From Paraoerskovia marina DSM 21750 (lineage in GTDB: Bacteria > Actinomycetota > Actinomycetes > Actinomycetales > Cellulomonadaceae), in assembly GCF_000701465.1 (NCBI RefSeq), contig NZ_JNIY01000004.1, positions 186,001-250,000 of the forward strand: 64,000 nt of DNA, given 5' to 3'. Positions 38,095 to 47,631 of this stretch are shown one piece after another. Position numbers and translations under genes: made by a program. Under the pieces are notes generated by a model. It was not told the DNA's origin and made no database searches. It worked only from the letters and a program-made list of their open reading frames with translations. Within the stretch, counting starts at the first letter, position 1. Each line of letters begins with the position of its first letter.

Positions 38095-39081
38095 GTGAGT
38101 ACCACCGCACCGCCGACCGGCAAGGCCCGGAGCCGCAGCGCCTCGGGCCGCGCCGGTGACCGGGGCATGAACCGGATCTTCCGCCTCGTCTCGACGTGGT
38201 CGGGGGCCTTGATCCTCGCCACGCTCGCGGCCGTCGCGATCTTCCTCGTGCTGGAGGCGTGGCCCGCCATCAGTCTCGGGGGCGAGGAGCTGGGCGAGCA
38301 GATCAGCTGGTTCCCCGAGGACACGAGCATTATCACGTTCGTCGGGCCCCTGATCTTCGGGACGTTGCTCGCCGCGTTCCTGGCGCTGATTCTCGCGACG
38401 CCGCTCGCCGTCGGGGTCGCCCTGTTCATCTCCCACTACGCGCCGCGCCGGCTCGCCCAGGCCCTCGGATACCTCGTGGACCTGCTCGCCGCGATCCCGT
38501 CGGTCGTCTACGGGCTCTGGGGCATCCTCGCGTTCGCGCCGATCGTGTACCCCGTCTGGAACGGCATCGCCGAGACGCTCGGCTGGTTCCCGCTGTTCGA
38601 GGGCCCGGCCGCGGACCCGCCCCGGGTCATGGCGACAGTCGCCGTCGTGCTGGCGGTGATGATCCTGCCGATCATCACCGCGGTCTGCCGCGAGGTCTTC
38701 CTCCAGACGCCCAAGCTGCACGAGGAGGCCGCCCTGGCCCTGGGTGCCACGCGCTGGGAGCTCGTCAAGACCGCGGTCCTGCCGTTCGCCCGCTCCGGCA
38801 TCATCTCCGGCGCGATGCTCGGCCTCGGTCGAGCGCTCGGCGAGACGATGGCCGTCCTGATGATCCTCTCGCCCGGGTTCCTCTACTCGTTCGCGATCTT
38901 CCAGGCCGGTCAGCAGCAGACGATCGCCGCCAACATCGCGGCCCAGCAGCCAGAGGCACCGCCGCTCGGCGTCAGTGCCCTGATCGCCACGGGTCTTGCC
39001 CTCTTCGTGATCACCATGGCCGTGAACATGGCCGCCCGCGCCGTCGTCGCACGGCGCAAGGACTTCTCGGGAGCCAACTGA
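38095..39081 (+). CDS. pstC: phosphate ABC transporter permease PstC
   Basis: A 328-residue inner-membrane permease with six helices and the EAA-type loop EEAALALGATRWELVKTAVLP. YGLWGILAFAP and GLGRALGETMAVLMI are PstC signatures. I chose the GTG at 38095 with GGGAG 5 nt upstream; the frame runs further up but is not family-like. It is followed one base later by pstA. Confidence 0.95.
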   Translation: MSTTAPPTGKARSRSASGRAGDRGMNRIFRLVSTWSGALILATLAAVAIFLVLEAWPAISLGGEELGEQISWFPEDTSIITFVGPLIFGTLLAAFLALILATPLAVGVALFISHYAPRRLAQALGYLVDLLAAIPSVVYGLWGILAFAPIVYPVWNGIAETLGWFPLFEGPAADPPRVMATVAVVLAVMILPIITAVCREVFLQTPKLHEEAALALGATRWELVKTAVLPFARSGIISGAMLGLGRALGETMAVLMILSPGFLYSFAIFQAGQQQTIAANIAAQQPEAPPLGVSALIATGLALFVITMAVNMAARAVVARRKDFSGAN

Positions 39082-39082
39082 C

Positions 39083-40042
39083 ATGACGACGACTCCTGAC
39101 CTGACCGCCGAGCAGCGCACCGACGCGGTGCGCACGGCGCTCGCCCAGGCCGACCCCGGGCGGCACCGCAAGGACCGCGTGATGACCGTGATCATCTACG
39201 GCGCGTTCGTCCTCGCGATGATCCCGCTCGTCTCGCTGATCTGGACGGTGCTCGCCAACGGCCTCGAGCGCTTCGACTGGTACTTCCTCACCGTCTCGAT
39301 GCGCGGGGTGTTCGGCGGGATGGACGCCGGCGGCATCTACCACGCGATCATCGGGACGGTCGAGATCACCCTCGGCGCCACCCTGATCTCGGTGCCGATC
39401 GGGATCCTGACGGCGATCTACCTCGTCGAGTACGGGGGTGGGATGCTGGCGAAGTGGGTGACCTTCTTCGTCGACGTGATGACGGGCATCCCGTCGATCG
39501 TGGCGGGGCTCTTCGCGCTCTCGCTCTTCGCCTTCTTCTTCGGGCCGGGCATCCGGCTCGGCATCATGGGCTCCGTGGCCCTCGCCGTCCTGATGATCCC
39601 CGTCGTGGTCCGGTCGACCGAGGAGATGCTCAAGCTCGTCCCCAACGAGCTGCGCGAGGCCTCGTACGCGCTGGGCGTGCCGAAGTGGCTGACGATCGTC
39701 AAGGTGGTGCTCCGCACCTCGGTGGCGGGCATCGTGACCGGCGTGATGCTCGCCATCGCCCGCGTGATCGGCGAGACCGCCCCGCTGCTCCTCACGGTCG
39801 GTGTCATCGACTCGATCAACTACAACCTGTTCGAGGGTCGGATGATGACCCTGCCGGTCTACGTCTACCGGCAGTACTCCCAGGGCTACGTACCCTGCAA
39901 CGACCCGTCGGCGGTCTGCATCGAGGACATCAACTTCCAGCGTGCCTGGGCCGCAGCCCTGGCGCTGATCCTGATCGTGATGATCCTGAACCTGCTCGCC
40001 CGCCTGATCTCCCGTTACTTCGCGCCCAAGCTGCGCGGCTGA
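39083..40042 (+). CDS. pstA: phosphate ABC transporter permease PstA
   Basis: A 319-residue permease, partner of PstC. Features: six helices, [20 protein letters not shown], the EAA loop [20 protein letters not shown] and [15 protein letters not shown]. It starts one base after the pstC stop, so the two are coupled. pstB follows after 28 nt. Confidence 0.95.
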   Translation: MTTTPDLTAEQRTDAVRTALAQADPGRHRKDRVMTVIIYGAFVLAMIPLVSLIWTVLANGLERFDWYFLTVSMRGVFGGMDAGGIYHAIIGTVEITLGATLISVPIGILTAIYLVEYGGGMLAKWVTFFVDVMTGIPSIVAGLFALSLFAFFFGPGIRLGIMGSVALAVLMIPVVVRSTEEMLKLVPNELREASYALGVPKWLTIVKVVLRTSVAGIVTGVMLAIARVIGETAPLLLTVGVIDSINYNLFEGRMMTLPVYVYRQYSQGYVPCNDPSAVCIEDINFQRAWAAALALILIVMILNLLARLISRYFAPKLRG

Positions 40043-40070
40043 CCGTACGCAACCAAAGGATCAACTGACG

Positions 40071-40850
40071 ATGGCACAGCGCATCGACGTGAAGGACCTC
40101 GACATCTACTACGGCGACTTTCTCGCCGTCGAAGGTGTCACCATGACGATCGAGCCGCGGTCCGTGACCGCGTTCATCGGTCCCTCGGGCTGCGGAAAGT
40201 CGACGTTCCTGCGGACGCTCAACCGCATGCACGAGGTCATCCCCGGGACCCGTGTGGAGGGCTCGGTCGAGATGGAGGGCGTGGATCTCTACGGGCCCGG
40301 GGTCGACCCGGTGGCCGTACGTCGTCAGATCGGGATGGTGTTCCAGCGCCCGAACCCGTTCCCGACGATGTCGATCGAGGAGAACGTGCTCGCGGGCGTC
40401 AAGCTCGTGAACAAGCGGATCTCGAAGTCGGACGCCGCGGACCTGGTCGAGAGCTCGCTGCGCGGCTCGAACCTCTGGGAGGAGGTCAAGGACCGCCTCG
40501 ACAAGCCCGGTGCAGGACTCTCGGGCGGTCAGCAGCAGCGGCTGTGCATCGCCCGTGCGATCGCCATCAAGCCGCAGGTGCTCCTGATGGACGAGCCGTG
40601 CTCCGCGCTCGACCCGATCTCGACGCTCGCCATCGAGGACCTGATCGCCGAGCTCAAGCAGGACTACACGATCGTGATCGTCACGCACAACATGCAGCAG
40701 GCGGCGCGTGTGAGCGACCGGACGGCGTTCTTCAACATCGCGGGCACGGGCAAGCCGGGCAAGCTGATCGAGATGGACGACACGTCCACGATGTTCTCCT
40801 CCCCGACCGAGAAGGCCACCGAGGACTACATCTCGGGCCGCTTCGGCTGA
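40071..40850 (+). CDS. pstB: phosphate ABC transporter ATPase
   Basis: A 259-residue ATPase powering phosphate import. Walker A is GPSGCGKST, the ABC signature [15 protein letters not shown], Walker [14 protein letters not shown] and the switch His is in VTHNMQQA. It is a typical PstB with [10 protein letters not shown] at the start. A 20-bp palindrome lies 58 nt after its stop. Confidence 0.97.
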   Translation: MAQRIDVKDLDIYYGDFLAVEGVTMTIEPRSVTAFIGPSGCGKSTFLRTLNRMHEVIPGTRVEGSVEMEGVDLYGPGVDPVAVRRQIGMVFQRPNPFPTMSIEENVLAGVKLVNKRISKSDAADLVESSLRGSNLWEEVKDRLDKPGAGLSGGQQQRLCIARAIAIKPQVLLMDEPCSALDPISTLAIEDLIAELKQDYTIVIVTHNMQQAARVSDRTAFFNIAGTGKPGKLIEMDDTSTMFSSPTEKATEDYISGRFG

Positions 40851-40907
40851 TCGGAGCCGGCCCGCCAGCCGGGCACTCCGCGGTCCCGGCGCGACGACCT
40901 CTCCTCA

Positions 40908-40958
40908 CGACCCTGCCGAGGTCGACCCGCACGCGCGAGGTCGACCTCGGCAGGGTCG
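40908..40958. repeat. 20-bp perfect inverted repeat after pstB
   Basis: Arms 40908-40927 and 40939-40958 are perfectly complementary (core CCCTGCCGAGGTCGACC) around an 11-nt loop. It probably terminates the pst operon. Further GGTCGACC words occur just downstream. The rest of the 293-nt gap up to 41143 holds nothing I can identify. Confidence 0.75.
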
Positions 40959-41143
40959 ACGTCGCGTGCACGGGTCGACCTCGCGAAGGAGCGCGAGGGT
41001 TTCGGCGGCGTGCGACGTCGTGCAGGCGGGCAGGGGGAGCGAGCGCGGTCGCTCCAGGACACGGACAGGGCCGCCCCGCGACGACGCGCGGAGCAGCCCT
41101 GTGACGAGGTGAGGACGGGGGCACCGGCGGGCGCCGTCGTCGA

Positions 41144-41620
41144 TCAGGAGGCGGGGACGTCGTCCGCGTACTCCTCGAACGTGTCGTCGAGGACGGGGAT
41201 CGAGACCTCGGTCTCGTTCGACCCGTCCGAGAAGGTGACCGGCAGCAGTCCGCCCGGCTCGGTGCTCACGGCGTCGAGCTCGACGGTCTCGCCGTCCTCG
41301 GTGCCGAGGTAGACGGTCTGGCCGGCGGGGACCTCGACCGTGGCGCTCGCGCCGACGGCGTCGAGCTCGACGCTCGCGTCGGTCGTGCCGTCGTTGGTAA
41401 ACGCGCCGTGCACGCTTCCCGGTGCGCCCTCGCCGTGGCTGAGCACCATCAGGTTGACCCCGTGCACGTCCTCGGAGACGTCGACCGCGAAGCCGTCGGA
41501 CGGCTGGTAGTCGAGGTTGGTGGTGACGGGTGCGCAGCCGCCGAGGACGACGGCTCCGGCCACGAGAGGCAGGGCCAGGGCCAGGCCACGGGGGGAGCGG
41601 CGCTGCGGGGTGCGGGTCAC
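41144..41620 (-). CDS. LpqE-like lipoprotein divergent from carD
   Basis: A 158-residue lipoprotein: arginine-rich start, hydrophobic segment, lipobox LGGC (Cys at about residue 29) and a beta-rich domain with HGVNLMVLSHGEGAPGSVHG, split here as HGVNLMVLSH and GEGAPGSVHG, typical of the actinobacterial LpqE-like / copper-chaperone-like fold. AGGAG is 5 nt before the GTG at 41620. Its position, divergent from carD, equals that of M. tuberculosis lpqE (Rv3584) next to carD (Rv3583c). A TAGGCT -10-like element on the minus strand at 41701-41706 may drive it. Function unknown. Confidence 0.8.
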   Translation of the reverse strand: MTRTPQRRSPRGLALALPLVAGAVVLGGCAPVTTNLDYQPSDGFAVDVSEDVHGVNLMVLSHGEGAPGSVHGAFTNDGTTDASVELDAVGASATVEVPAGQTVYLGTEDGETVELDAVSTEPGGLLPVTFSDGSNETEVSIPVLDDTFEEYADDVPAS

Positions 41621-41817
41621 GAGATCTCCTGGTTGTGCGATGTCGGGTCGTGCGAAGACGGTGCACATTCTGAGGTGGTGGCGTGACCGTATTCAGGGGA
41701 AGCCTAGCCGTAGCCGCGCGCGGGCGACACCTCCGCCGGGAACGTGAGATATCCGGGCAAGCCGCCTGCCTGCGATTTCACGCAGTTTCGGCTCCAGATC
41801 GCGAGATTCCTGCGTGG

Positions 41818-41823
41818 TAGACT
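41818..41823 (+). promoter_or_regulatory. carD: carD -10 element
   Basis: TAGACT, 28 nt before the carD ATG. The leader that follows carries AAAGGGG about 10 nt before the start, so unlike many neighbours carD has a true 5' UTR. Confidence 0.5.
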
Positions 41824-41851
41824 TGAATGCCGCGAAAGGGGACACTAACTG

Positions 41852-42334
41852 ATGACGTTCGAAGTAGGCGAGACCGTTGTCTACCCGCACCACGGAGCTG
41901 CTCTGATCGAAGAGGTCAAGGAGCGCACCATCCGCGGAGAGTCAAAAATCTATCTCAAGCTACGTGTCGCCCAGGGCGACCTGACCATCGAGGTCCCTGC
42001 TGAGAACGTCGACCTGGTCGGTGTTCGGGACGTCGTGGACCGGGAAGGCCTGGACGAGGTGTTCGAGGTGCTACGTGCCCCGTACACCGAAGAGCCGACC
42101 AACTGGTCGCGCCGGTACAAGGCGAACCTCGAGAAGCTTGCCTCGGGGGACGTGATCAAGGTGGCAGAGGTCGTGCGCGACCTCTCGCGTCGTGACGCGG
42201 ACCGCGGCCTGTCGGCCGGCGAGAAGCGCATGCTGGCCAAGGCTCGGCAGATCCTCGTCTCGGAGCTCGCGCTCGCGGAGAAGACCGAGGAAGACAAGGC
42301 AGAGGCGATCCTCGACGAGGTTCTTGCTTCCTGA
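41852..42334 (+). CDS. carD: CarD-family transcription regulator
   Basis: A 160-residue RNA-polymerase-binding factor that stabilises open promoter complexes, chiefly at rRNA and housekeeping promoters. The N-terminal Tudor-like RNAP-interaction domain reads [20 protein letters not shown]; the C-terminal helical domain contains the conserved Trp in [17 protein letters not shown] that contacts DNA. Its place before ispD-ispF is conserved in actinobacteria. A strong terminator follows. Confidence 0.96.
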   Translation: MTFEVGETVVYPHHGAALIEEVKERTIRGESKIYLKLRVAQGDLTIEVPAENVDLVGVRDVVDREGLDEVFEVLRAPYTEEPTNWSRRYKANLEKLASGDVIKVAEVVRDLSRRDADRGLSAGEKRMLAKARQILVSELALAEKTEEDKAEAILDEVLAS

Positions 42335-42360
42335 CCGGTTGAATCTCTGTACGTCGACGT

Positions 42361-42410
42361 ACGCACGACGGCGACCCCTCGGCTCCGGCTGACGGGTCGC
42401 CGTCGTGCGT
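42361..42410 (+). terminator. terminator after carD
   Basis: A 17-bp perfect stem (42361-42377 with 42394-42410) with a 16-nt loop, 26 nt after the carD stop. The ispD promoter begins just downstream. Confidence 0.8.
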
Positions 42411-42438
42411 GGTGGCTGCGTCGGATACCGTTTCATCC

Positions 42439-43167
42439 GTGACCACCCTCGCGATCCTCACGGCAGCCGGCTCGGGGAGCCGGCTCGGCCGCAGCATCCC
42501 CAAAGCCCTCGTCCACCTGGGCGGCACCCCGCTCGTCGTGCACGCCGCCCGCAGCCTCGACCGCTCGGGGGCGGTCGACGCGATCGTCGTGACGGCTCCG
42601 GCGGACTACACCGAGCAGATCAGCCGGCTGCTCGACGGCGACCCGCAGGTCGACGTCCCGGTGACCGTCGTCGCGGGTGGCAGCACCCGTCAGGCGTCGG
42701 TGGCGGCAGGGCTCGCGGCCGCGGGGGAGGCGTCCGTCGTCCTCGTGCACGACGCGGCCCGTCCTCTGGCACCGGCACGGCTGGTCCGCCGGGTCGTGGA
42801 CGCGGTGCAGGCCGGGCACGGTGCGGTCGTCCCCGGCATGCCGCTGGTGGACACCGTCAAGCGGGTGGCGGCGCCGCCGCTGCCGGGCTCCGGCCCCCGC
42901 GCCGAGTCGGTGCAGGACACCGTCGAGCGCAGTGGCCTGCGGGCCGTGCAGACGCCGCAGGGCTTTTCCCATGACCTGCTGACCCGAGCACACGCGCACG
43001 GAGCCGCCAGGGCCGAGGACCAGGACATGGCCGCGAGCGACGACGCGGGGCTCGTCGAGTCCCTGGGCGAGGCCGTCGTCGTGGTGCGCGGCGACGAGCG
43101 AGCGATGAAGATCACGACGGCGCGCGACCTCGAGATCGCCGACCTTCTGCTGGCGGAGGACGAGTGA
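42439..43167 (+). CDS. ispD: 2-C-methyl-D-erythritol 4-phosphate cytidylyltransferase
   Basis: A 242-residue enzyme of the MEP isoprenoid pathway that couples MEP with CTP. The nucleotide-binding start is [29 protein letters not shown] and DTVKRV are also diagnostic. GTG at 42439 follows a TACCGT box (42426-42431) by 7 nt and is likely leaderless; an in-frame GTG at 42409 would lie in the terminator. Coupled to ispF by a 4-nt overlap. Confidence 0.95.
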   Translation: MTTLAILTAAGSGSRLGRSIPKALVHLGGTPLVVHAARSLDRSGAVDAIVVTAPADYTEQISRLLDGDPQVDVPVTVVAGGSTRQASVAAGLAAAGEASVVLVHDAARPLAPARLVRRVVDAVQAGHGAVVPGMPLVDTVKRVAAPPLPGSGPRAESVQDTVERSGLRAVQTPQGFSHDLLTRAHAHGAARAEDQDMAASDDAGLVESLGEAVVVVRGDERAMKITTARDLEIADLLLAEDE

Positions 43168-43649
43168 GCGGCATCCCGCGCATCGGCGTCGCAACCGACA
43201 TCCACGCGTACGCCCCGGCCTGGGAGGACCGTGAGATGTGGCTCGCGGGCCTGCACTGGCCGGGAGAGACCGGACTCGCCGGTCATTCCGACGCGGACGT
43301 CGTCGCCCACGCGGCGGCGGACGCCCTCTTCAACGCCGCAGGTATGGGTGACCTGGGCTCGAACTTCGGGACGAGCGACCCGGCCTGGTCGGGGGCGAGC
43401 GGCGTCCGGCTTCTCGGCGAGGCGACCGCGCGCGTCCGCGCCGCCGGTTTCGAGATCGGCAACGTCTCGGTGCAGGTGATCGGCAACCGGCCCAAGATCG
43501 GCACGCGGCGCGACGAGGCCCAGCAGGTGCTCTCCGACGCCGTGGGGGCGCCCGTGACGGTGTCGGCCACCACGTCGGACGGCCTCGGCCTGACGGGACG
43601 CGGCGAGGGAGTCGCGGCGATCGCCTGCGCGCTGGTCAGCGCAGGCTGA
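43164..43649 (+). CDS. ispF: 2-C-methyl-D-erythritol 2,4-cyclodiphosphate synthase
   Basis: A 161-residue trimeric zinc enzyme of the MEP pathway. Metal ligands are in ATDIHAYAP (Asp8, His10) and [16 protein letters not shown]. The C-terminal [17 protein letters not shown] holds the family signature. Its 3' end overlaps the convergent lipoprotein gene by 14 nt. Confidence 0.95.
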   Translation: MSGIPRIGVATDIHAYAPAWEDREMWLAGLHWPGETGLAGHSDADVVAHAAADALFNAAGMGDLGSNFGTSDPAWSGASGVRLLGEATARVRAAGFEIGNVSVQVIGNRPKIGTRRDEAQQVLSDAVGAPVTVSATTSDGLGLTGRGEGVAAIACALVSAG

Positions 43650-44160
43650 TCTGCTCGGCCACGGCTCGTGCCTCGGCCGCACCCTCGGAGTCGCCGGCAG
43701 CGGTCGTGATGGTCACCCACGCGGCCTCGTCCTCGCCGATCGCCGCCACGACGACGTCCTCGACGACGTCGACGCCGCGGGTCTCGTGCTCACCGGAGAC
43801 ACGGTAGGCGTCGAACCCCCCGAGGGTGTCGGCGCCCTCGTCGACCACCCGCCACTCCCGCAGGTGCTCGGTGCCGTACAGGGACGTCTGGCCGGCCGCC
43901 TCGTCGAGACTCTGCCCCTCCAGCGGGCCGGGCACGATCACGACCGTCGGCCGCACCCCGTCCACCTCGGCGGGGGACGAGAGGTAGTAGACGCCGTCGA
44001 CGCTCGAGCTCGTCCACGACGACGGCGCTGAGACGGTCAGCCCGTCCGAGCCGGGGACGTCGTAGGTTCGAGTGCCCGGCGTCTCGACCGGGGCGGAGCA
44101 ACCCGCCAGGACGGTCGCAGCCACGCTCGCGGTGACGAGTGCACGGGGCACGTGGCGCAT
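43636..44160 (-). CDS. lipoprotein with LpqN/LpqT-like domain
   Basis: A 174-residue predicted lipoprotein: signal peptide with lipobox VLAGC, then a beta-rich domain ([29 protein letters not shown] and [20 protein letters not shown]) that resembles the Mog1/PsbP-like LpqN family of actinobacteria. The start at 44160 has GGGAGGGA upstream. It is convergent with and overlaps ispF. Family call is tentative; function unknown. Confidence 0.65.
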   Translation of the reverse strand: MRHVPRALVTASVAATVLAGCSAPVETPGTRTYDVPGSDGLTVSAPSSWTSSSVDGVYYLSSPAEVDGVRPTVVIVPGPLEGQSLDEAAGQTSLYGTEHLREWRVVDEGADTLGGFDAYRVSGEHETRGVDVVEDVVVAAIGEDEAAWVTITTAAGDSEGAAEARAVAEQISLR

Positions 44161-44264
44161 GGTTGGTCCCTCCCGAGGCGCGGCGAGTTCCGCAGAACCA
44201 TTGTGCACGGTCGCCCGGAGGGCGGCGGCATGCTTGAATCGCTGGGCCGAGGAATGGAGTACGG

Positions 44265-44861
44265 ATGAGCAGGATGCCCGTCGAGGAGCGCCGCGCGCAG
44301 TTGATCGACGCCGGTCTGCGGATCGCCGCGCGTGACGGCGTCGAGGCCGTCACCATCCGTGGGGTCGCCGCCGAGGCGGGGGCCTCGCTCGGAGTGGTGC
44401 ACTACTGCTTCGCGGACAAGGACGACCTGCTCGTCGCGATGGGGCTGAGCATGGCCCTCGTGTCCTCGGACCCGGTGCGGGACGCGCTGCTCGCCGCCCC
44501 GGACATCTACGCGCTGGCCCACGCGGGCGCGGACGGCCTTCTCGAGGGTCTCCTGGCCCGCCGCCACATGCGCCTGCTGACCTTCGAGTTCGCGACGACG
44601 GGGGCCCGCAACCGTGCGCTGCGTCCCGTGGCGCAGACCCACCTCGACCAGACGTGGACGATGACGTACGACATCCTCGACCGCATCCGCGAGATCGCCG
44701 GTGTCACCTACGACATCCCGCTCGACCGGCTGGCGCGCAACGTCGCCGCCTGGATCGACGGCGTCGAGCTGTCCTGGCTGGTCGAGCAGGACGACGACGC
44801 CGCCCGGGCCGCCTTCCACGACATCGCGGACTACGTGGTCTCGCTCGCCGTCAAGAAGTAG
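44265..44861 (+). CDS. TetR-family transcriptional regulator
   Basis: A 198-residue repressor-type protein. The N-terminal helix-turn-helix is RIAARDGVEAVTIRGVAAEA with GASLGVVHYCFADKDDLL. The C-terminal ligand domain is unassigned. It is flanked on the 3' side by the dispersed repeats and by the convergent FAD oxidase. A role in controlling the oxidase/PLP pair is possible but not shown. Confidence 0.9.
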   Translation: MSRMPVEERRAQLIDAGLRIAARDGVEAVTIRGVAAEAGASLGVVHYCFADKDDLLVAMGLSMALVSSDPVRDALLAAPDIYALAHAGADGLLEGLLARRHMRLLTFEFATTGARNRALRPVAQTHLDQTWTMTYDILDRIREIAGVTYDIPLDRLARNVAAWIDGVELSWLVEQDDDAARAAFHDIADYVVSLAVKK

Positions 44862-44886
44862 CCATCGTCGGCCGGGCTCAACCCAC

Positions 44887-44911
44887 GTCGGTCGAGCCTG
44901 TCGAGACCGGG
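44887..44911 (+). repeat. dispersed repeat, copy 3
   Basis: An exact copy of GGTCGAGCCTGTCGAGACC with GTC prefix and GGG suffix, 25 nt after the TetR gene, identical to copy 2 12.4 kb away. Confidence 0.8.
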
Positions 44912-44942
44912 CTTCGACGAGCTCAGCCACCGGATGACGAGC

Positions 44943-46313
44943 TCAGCCGCCGTCGGTCGAGCCTGTCGAGACCACGTACCGCGGACCGAAGACCCGGTCG
45001 GTGTACGGGTTGGCGAAGACGCCGTCAGGGTCGCGCCGGGCCCGTACTGCACGGAAGTCGTCGAACCGCGGGTACACCCGAGCGAGGTCCGCGGCGTCGC
45101 GGGTGTGCATCTTGCCCCAGTGCGGCCGGGCGTCGTCGACGGCGGTGAAGATCTCCTCGACGGCCCGGAAGTATCGCTCGTGGGGCATACGCGCGTACTG
45201 GTGCACGGCGACGTAGGCGGTGTCGCGCCCGTACGCGGTCGACAGCCACACGTCGTCGGGCGCCGTGAACCGCACCTCGACGGGAAACGGCACGGGCTCG
45301 CCCGTCCGGCGCAGCCAGGCGTCGATCTCGCGCAGCACGTCCGCGACGGCGGCACGCGGCATCGCGTACTCCATCTCGCGGAAGTGGACGCGGCGAGGAG
45401 AGACGAAGACACGGTGCGACGGCGCGACGGTCGTCGACGCGGACATCGCCCGGGTGATGATCGAGTTCACGGTTCCGGTGGAGGAGGGCACCGCGGCGGC
45501 GATCCGGTTCAGCGTGCCGAGTGCCGCGTTCTCCAGGAGCTCGCGCTCGACCCACCGGCTCGCCCGGGCCCGCAGGGTGCGGCTGCGGTCCGGCTGCGGC
45601 GTCTCGAGGCGGTCGTTGCGCTTAACTAGCGCGGTCGTCGTCCCGGGGAACCAGAAGAACTCGAGGTGGTCGTGGGCGTCCACCTGGGCGCCCCCGGCGT
45701 CGAGGTCCGCGAGCTGGTCGGCGAGCGCGGCGGGCGCCTCGTGAGCGCACAGCTGGAAGGCGGGGACGACGTCGAGCGTGACCTGGGAGAGGACGCCCGT
45801 CTGGCCGAGCCCGAGCCGGCTGGCCTCGAAGAGCTCGGTCTCGTGATCCGCGTCGGCGTCGGTCACGGAGCCGTCGGTGCCGACGACGCGGACGCCCGAG
45901 ACGAGCGTCGCCATGCCGCCGAGCCGTGCGCCGGTGCCGTGGGTCCCGGTGGAGATGGCGCCGGCCACCGACTGCTCGGCGATGTCGCCGAGGTTCGGCA
46001 TCGCGAGCCCGAGCACGTCCAGCGCGGCGTTGAGCCGGTGCAGGCGGATGCCGGCGTCCACGGTGACGCGGGTGGTGCCGTCGGGCCCGGGAGTTACGCC
46101 GCGGACCTGTTGCATCTCGTCGAGACTCAGCATCAGGCCGTCGGTGACCGCAGCCCCCGTGAACGAGTGCCCTGCACCGACCGCCCGGACGCGCAGACCG
46201 TCGGCCGCGGCCGACGCCACCAGCTCGGCGAGCTCCGCCTCGTCGCGCGGCGTCGCGCGACGGGCCGGGGAGGCCGACTCGGTGCGCGCCCAGTTCTCCC
46301 ATGAACTCCTCAT
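44943..46313 (-). CDS. D-arabinono-1,4-lactone oxidase-type FAD oxidase
   Basis: A 456-residue flavoprotein of the VAO/aldonolactone oxidase family. It has ENWARTESASPARRATP at the start, the FAD-PP loop VGAGHSFTGAAVTDGLMLSL, NLGDIAEQSVAGAISTGTHG (the region of covalent or tight FAD binding), and a C-terminal ALO domain with HWGKMHT and YPRFDDFRAVRARRDPDGVF. Its last nine or so residues (VSTGSTDGG) are encoded by the dispersed repeat. A GTG 30 nt upstream is a possible alternative start. It is divergent from the PLP-barrel gene, a pairing known in other actinobacteria. Substrate unknown. Confidence 0.88.
   Translation of the reverse strand: MRSSWENWARTESASPARRATPRDEAELAELVASAAADGLRVRAVGAGHSFTGAAVTDGLMLSLDEMQQVRGVTPGPDGTTRVTVDAGIRLHRLNAALDVLGLAMPNLGDIAEQSVAGAISTGTHGTGARLGGMATLVSGVRVVGTDGSVTDADADHETELFEASRLGLGQTGVLSQVTLDVVPAFQLCAHEAPAALADQLADLDAGGAQVDAHDHLEFFWFPGTTTALVKRNDRLETPQPDRSRTLRARASRWVERELLENAALGTLNRIAAAVPSSTGTVNSIITRAMSASTTVAPSHRVFVSPRRVHFREMEYAMPRAAVADVLREIDAWLRRTGEPVPFPVEVRFTAPDDVWLSTAYGRDTAYVAVHQYARMPHERYFRAVEEIFTAVDDARPHWGKMHTRDAADLARVYPRFDDFRAVRARRDPDGVFANPYTDRVFGPRYVVSTGSTDGG
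44952..44974 (+). repeat. dispersed repeat, copy 4, inside the oxidase 3' end
   Basis: The core unit lies within the minus-strand oxidase coding sequence, a few codons before its stop, so it has become coding. 65 nt from copy 3. Confidence 0.8.
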
Positions 46314-46367
46314 GCCCAGATCCTGCCACGTGATTCGGGTCACTCCGACCGCGTAGGGTTCAGGGCT

Positions 46368-47543
46368 ATGGATGCTGCACGTCGCCTCGGCGACCGCCTG
46401 GACGCCGCCACCGCACATCTGCCCGCACCCCTCGCCGTCGTGGATCTCGACCGGTTCGACGCGAACGCCCGCCAGCTCGTCGCGCGCTCTGCCGGTGTGC
46501 CCGTGCGCGTCGCGTCCAAGTCGGTGCGGGTCCGTGCACTGATCGCCCGCGCCCTCGCGCACGACGGGTTCGCGGGCGTGATGGCCTACTCGGTCCGGGA
46601 GGCCCTCTGGCTCGTCGAGCACGGTGCTGACGACGTGCTTGTCGCGTACCCGAGCGTCGACCGTGCCGCGCTCGCGGAGGTGGCGGCGTCGCACGCGGCG
46701 CTCGCGGCCGTCACGGTGATGGTCGACGACGCGGCCCACGTCGACCTGCTGCGTGCGCTCGGGGCGCCGGTCCGGGTCTGCCTGGACGTGGACGCGTCGC
46801 TGCGGATCGGGAGGGGGCGCGCCGTCGTGCATCTCGGGACGCGCCGTTCCCCGCTCCGGACCGCCGACCAGGTCGCGGGACTCGCCGCAGACGCGCACGG
46901 CGCCGGGCTCGACGTCCGGGGGGTGATGTTCTACGAGGCCCAGGTGGCCGGACTGCCGGACTCGAGCGCCGCCGTCCGGCTGGTCAAGCGGGCGTCGGTC
47001 AGCGACCTCGTACGGCGCCGGCGCCGGATCGTCGACGCCGTGGCTGCGGCGGTCGGGCACCCGCTCGCCCTTGTCAACGCGGGGGGCACGGGGTCGCTCG
47101 AGACGTCGTCGGCCGACCCGGTCGTCACCGAGGTCACGGCCGGGTCCGGGCTCTTCGTCCCGACGCTCTTCGACGACTACCGTGCCTTCGACCCACGCCC
47201 GGCCGCGTTCTTCGGCCACGACGTCGTACGGACGTCCGCACCCGGCTGGGCGACGGTGTTCGGCGGCGGCTACGCGGCGTCGGGCGCCGCGGGCCCGTCC
47301 CGGCTGCCCCGGCCCGTCGAACCGGGGTGGCGGCTGACCTCCGCCGAGGGCGCGGGCGAGGTGCAGACGCCACTGCGCGCGCGGGGGAGCGGGCGCCTCC
47401 TCGAGATCGGCGACCGGGTCTGGTTCCGCAACGCGAAGGCGGGTGAGCCCCTGGAGCGGTTCACCGAGGTCCACCTCGTGCGGGGGGACGAGACCGTCGA
47501 GACGGTCCCCACGTACCGGGGCGAGGGACAGGTCTTCGGGTAG
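46368..47543 (+). CDS. PLP-dependent alanine-racemase-fold enzyme (amino acid deaminase/aldolase type)
   Basis: A 391-residue fold-III PLP protein of the D-threonine aldolase / D-serine dehydratase-like family. The PLP lysine is in VRVASKSVRVRAL; VAYPSVDRAAL and LVNAGGTGSLETSS are further barrel motifs. The C-terminal beta domain includes GDRVWFRNAKAGEP. The start follows a TAGGGT box by 8 nt. It is divergent from the FAD oxidase, with only 54 nt between, so they share a control region. Substrate unknown; D-amino-acid handling is inferred. Confidence 0.82.
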   Translation: MDAARRLGDRLDAATAHLPAPLAVVDLDRFDANARQLVARSAGVPVRVASKSVRVRALIARALAHDGFAGVMAYSVREALWLVEHGADDVLVAYPSVDRAALAEVAASHAALAAVTVMVDDAAHVDLLRALGAPVRVCLDVDASLRIGRGRAVVHLGTRRSPLRTADQVAGLAADAHGAGLDVRGVMFYEAQVAGLPDSSAAVRLVKRASVSDLVRRRRRIVDAVAAAVGHPLALVNAGGTGSLETSSADPVVTEVTAGSGLFVPTLFDDYRAFDPRPAAFFGHDVVRTSAPGWATVFGGGYAASGAAGPSRLPRPVEPGWRLTSAEGAGEVQTPLRARGSGRLLEIGDRVWFRNAKAGEPLERFTEVHLVRGDETVETVPTYRGEGQVFG

Positions 47544-47631
47544 TCGCCTCGGCGGGTGAGTCCGAGGCCCGGCGCGGCCCGGACCGGGGCGCGTTCGGCC
47601 TGCGGGCGCCCCGAACGGTAACCTGAGTCGT

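Noticed and set aside
44887-44974. A CRISPR array from the repeated 19-nt units
   Set aside because: Only two copies at each site with unequal, short spacing, and no cas genes; the unit is a dispersed intergenic repeat.
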